This document shows positions 61,988-64,000 of a stretch of DNA of 64,000 nt, piece by piece. Origin of the DNA: AP-16 sp046727735 (GTDB lineage: Bacteria > Pseudomonadota > Alphaproteobacteria > Rhizobiales > Xanthobacteraceae). The notes under the pieces were generated by a model. It was not told the DNA's origin. It saw nothing but the letters and a program-made list of their open reading frames with translations, and did not search any database. Every line of letters begins with the position of its first letter. Within the stretch, counting starts at the first letter, position 1. The stretch covers positions 1-64,000 of the forward strand of contig JBKPDF010000010.1 of assembly GCA_046727735.1 (NCBI GenBank), written 5' to 3'. Both the position numbers and the translations under genes were made by a program.

Positions 61988-63352
61988 TTGAACCTGCATG
62001 CCAAGCTGCTGGAACGCGAAGCCCGCGGGCGGCCGATTCGCATCGGGCTGATCGGGGCGGGCAAGTTCGGAACAATGTTTCTCGCCCAGGTGCGGCGAAC
62101 GCCGGGCATGCATCTCGTCGGCCTTGCGGATCTGAATGTCCAGCGGGCGCGCAATCAGCTGCAAGGGTGCGGTTGGAGCGAACGACAGTATTCGGCGCGC
62201 GATTTGGGCGATGCGCTCAAGAGCGGCAGCACGTTGGTGACCGCCGATGCCGAGGCGCTGATCGGGTTGCCGGAAATCGAGGTTGTGATCGAGGCGACCG
62301 GCGATCCGCGCAACGGCATTCGCTTCGCGCTGGCCTCGATCGCGCACGGCAAGCACATCGTGATGGTGAACGTCGAAGCCGATGTGGTCGCCGGGCCGCT
62401 CCTCGCCCGCAAAGCGCGGACCGCCGGCGTGATCTACAGCCTGGCATGGGGCGACCAGCCGGCGCTCATCTGCGAGCACGTCGATTGGGCGCGCGCCTGC
62501 GGGTTCGAGGTCGTCGCCGCCGGCAAGGGCACGCGCTACCACCCGAGTTTCCATCGATCCACGCCCGACACGGTTTGGGAGAATTTCGGCATCGCGCCCG
62601 ACAAGGCCGCGCGCGGCGGCATGAACCCCAAAATGTTCAACAGCTTCATCGACGGCACCAAGTCGGGAATCGAGATGACGGCGGTGTGCAACGCGACCGG
62701 ACTCGTTCCGCAACCGGACGGTCTGTCGTTCCCGCCCGCCTCGGTTTACGACCTCGCGCGGATCTGCAAGCCGAGAAGCGCCGGTGGCGCGTTGGCGATC
62801 GCCGGTACGACCGAGGTGGTATCGTCACTCAACCGGGACCGGTCGCCGGTGCAACATCATCTGCAGATGGGCACCTATGTGGTGATCAAGGCCGGCGACG
62901 ATTACGTGCGCCATTGCGCCGAGGAATATCATCTGCTTCCGGACGACGATTTCGAGCACATTGCGCTCTACCGCCCGACCCACATGATCGGCCTCGAGCT
63001 CGGCATCTCGGTCGCCTCGATCGCGTTGCGCAGCGAGCCGACCGGAGCCCCGACGGGATTCCGCTCCGACGTGGTTGCGACCGCCAAGCGCAAGCTCGCG
63101 CGCGGCGAGATGCTCGACGGCGAGGGCGGCTATTGCGTCTGGGGCAAGCAGTGCCCGGCGGAGCGCTCGCTCGAGGCCGGCTTCCTGCCGCTCGGCCTCG
63201 CCCACAAGGTCAAGCTCAACCGTGACATCGCAGCCGGCGAGCCGTTGCGCTGGACCGACGTCGAGTGCGACCGCAACGACCTTGCCGTGAAGATCAGGCG
63301 CGAGATGGAATCTGCCTTCGCGGCGCCGAACGCGAAAACCGCGGCGGAGTAG
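61988..63352 (+). CDS. NAD(P)-binding oxidoreductase with C-terminal SAF domain
   Basis: A 454-residue protein with an N-terminal Rossmann fold like homoserine dehydrogenase (RIGLIGAGKFGTMFLAQVRR, VEVVIEATGDPRNGIRFAL, HIVMVNVEADVVAGPLLARKA) and a C-terminal SAF domain (LARGEMLDGEGGYCVWGKQ, LKLNRDIAAGEPLRW). Members have been called FlgA-like because of the SAF domain, which is misleading. The likely role is dehydrogenation in sugar-acid or related catabolism, but no substrate is assigned. The start is TTG 61988 with an excellent AAGGGAGG site. Confidence 0.8.
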   Translation: MNLHAKLLEREARGRPIRIGLIGAGKFGTMFLAQVRRTPGMHLVGLADLNVQRARNQLQGCGWSERQYSARDLGDALKSGSTLVTADAEALIGLPEIEVVIEATGDPRNGIRFALASIAHGKHIVMVNVEADVVAGPLLARKARTAGVIYSLAWGDQPALICEHVDWARACGFEVVAAGKGTRYHPSFHRSTPDTVWENFGIAPDKAARGGMNPKMFNSFIDGTKSGIEMTAVCNATGLVPQPDGLSFPPASVYDLARICKPRSAGGALAIAGTTEVVSSLNRDRSPVQHHLQMGTYVVIKAGDDYVRHCAEEYHLLPDDDFEHIALYRPTHMIGLELGISVASIALRSEPTGAPTGFRSDVVATAKRKLARGEMLDGEGGYCVWGKQCPAERSLEAGFLPLGLAHKVKLNRDIAAGEPLRWTDVECDRNDLAVKIRREMESAFAAPNAKTAAE

Positions 63353-63356
63353 GCGA

Positions 63357-63462
63357 GCGTCGTTCCGGAAGCCGCGAAGCGGCTATCCGGAACCTATGAA
63401 CACCGATCGGACTGTGGTCATGGGTTCCGGGTTCGCGCCTTCGGCGCGCCCCGGAATGACGT
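63357..63462. repeat. intergenic palindromic repeat, family A (copy 2)
   Basis: GCGTCGTTCCGGAAGCCGCG and the complementary CGCGCCCCGGAATGACG end form an inverted repeat. The right half matches copy 1 at 13489-13605 almost base for base (GGTTCCGGGTTCGCGCC, GGCGCGCCCCGGAA). It separates two convergent genes. Confidence 0.85.
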
Positions 63463-63474
63463 GGCGCAGGCAGT

Positions 63475-64000
63475 TCACCGGCCCAAATGCCGGCCCCAGA
63501 ACTCGAGCGCGCGCGACCAGGCGAGCTCGGCGGCCTGGCGCTCATGCGCGTCGAGCCGCTGCTCGTTCATGAACCCATGCTTGGCGTCGTAACGAAAGAT
63601 TTCGACGGACTTGCCCGCGGCTTTGAGCGCGGCTTCGAAATCGTTCACCGCTTTGGGCGTGCACCAATCGTCCTCGTTGGCGAAATGCGCCTGCAGCGGC
63701 GCGCGGATGTCCGCCGGCTTCGCGACGTTGCCGGGCGGCAGCCCGTAGAAGCAAACCGCCGCGGACAGCTCCGGGATGCGAATCGCACCCAAGATGGTGA
63801 CGGCGCCGCCCATGCAGAAACCGGTGAGCCCGACTTTCGCGCCGGCCAGTTTCAGGTACTGCGCGGCGCCGCGCACGATCTGATCCGTCGCATCGAGAAA
63901 ATTCAGCGAGCTCATCTCCCGGTTCGCCGCCTCGCTGTCGTGATAGGGCACGATCGTGCCCGCATAGAGGTCGGGAGCGAGCGCCTCGTAGCCCGCGGCA
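63475..64000 (-). CDS. dienelactone hydrolase family protein (5' end outside window)
   Basis: An alpha/beta-hydrolase of the dienelactone hydrolase family. The nucleophile cysteine elbow is VGLTGFCMGGAVTILGA; the acid is in HFANEDDWCTP and the histidine in YDAKHGFMNEQR. The frame stays open to the window edge (GYEALAPDLYAGTIVPYHDS), so the N-terminus is missing. Substrate unknown. Confidence 0.87.
   Translation of the reverse strand, partial: AAGYEALAPDLYAGTIVPYHDSEAANREMSSLNFLDATDQIVRGAAQYLKLAGAKVGLTGFCMGGAVTILGAIRIPELSAAVCFYGLPPGNVAKPADIRAPLQAHFANEDDWCTPKAVNDFEAALKAAGKSVEIFRYDAKHGFMNEQRLDAHERQAAELAWSRALEFWGRHLGR

Overview
The window is high-GC chromosomal DNA from an alphaproteobacterium, most likely an order Hyphomicrobiales soil bacterium near Bradyrhizobium, Rhodopseudomonas or Pseudolabrys. 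The reasons are gene content and order (secA / parvulin / argJ / mutT; ubiG divergent from lysC-ptsP-prfA-prmC-DUF4167; phaB-phaA opposite phaR) and intergenic inverted repeats of the kind scattered through Bradyrhizobium-like genomes. The taxonomic call is inference. No rRNA, tRNA or CRISPR array was seen.

Layout. 1-7.8 kb: an L,D-transpeptidase lipoprotein, SecA, a periplasmic parvulin, ArgJ and MutT. 7.8-10.1 kb: a lower-GC accessory patch with an IS1595-type transposase remnant, a small unknown gene, a dCTP deaminase-like gene broken by one in-frame amber codon, and about 760 bases without a convincing gene. 10-22.3 kb: housekeeping genes (BioC-like methyltransferase, ComF, glutaredoxin, nitrilase-family amidase, DUF1178, EamA transporter, UbiG, LysC, EI-Ntr, RF1, PrmC, DUF4167). 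22.3-30.3 kb: methyltransferase and glyoxalase II, a second EamA transporter, the polyhydroxybutyrate genes phaB/phaA with regulator phaR, a gamma-glutamyltransferase-like protein and L32. 30.4-43.7 kb: a copper amine oxidase homologue with an altered cofactor motif, a CAP-domain lipoprotein, two acyl-CoA synthetases, DUF924, a D,D-carboxypeptidase, a thiolase, a decayed GH13 glycosidase and a frameshifted EamA transporter.

43.8-53.4 kb is the most notable part: a compact locus for making and using the deazaflavin cofactor F420. FbiC (CofG-CofH fusion), CofE, CofD and CofC supply the core pathway. They are interleaved with a close homologue of the actinobacterial F420-dependent glucose-6-phosphate dehydrogenase, two other luciferase-like (LLM) oxidoreductases and two PPOX-fold flavin/F420 proteins. 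The gene spacing (4-base overlaps in cofE-cofD-cofC) suggests one transcription unit that makes, reduces and uses F420. The FbiC gene carries two intergenic-type repeats in frame between its two radical-SAM halves.

53.4-64 kb holds a methyltransferase, a LysR regulator, an orphan periplasmic binding protein, PutA, a HisE-like pyrophosphohydrolase, a YqaA-type membrane protein, an oxidoreductase with a SAF domain, and a dienelactone hydrolase gene cut by the window edge.
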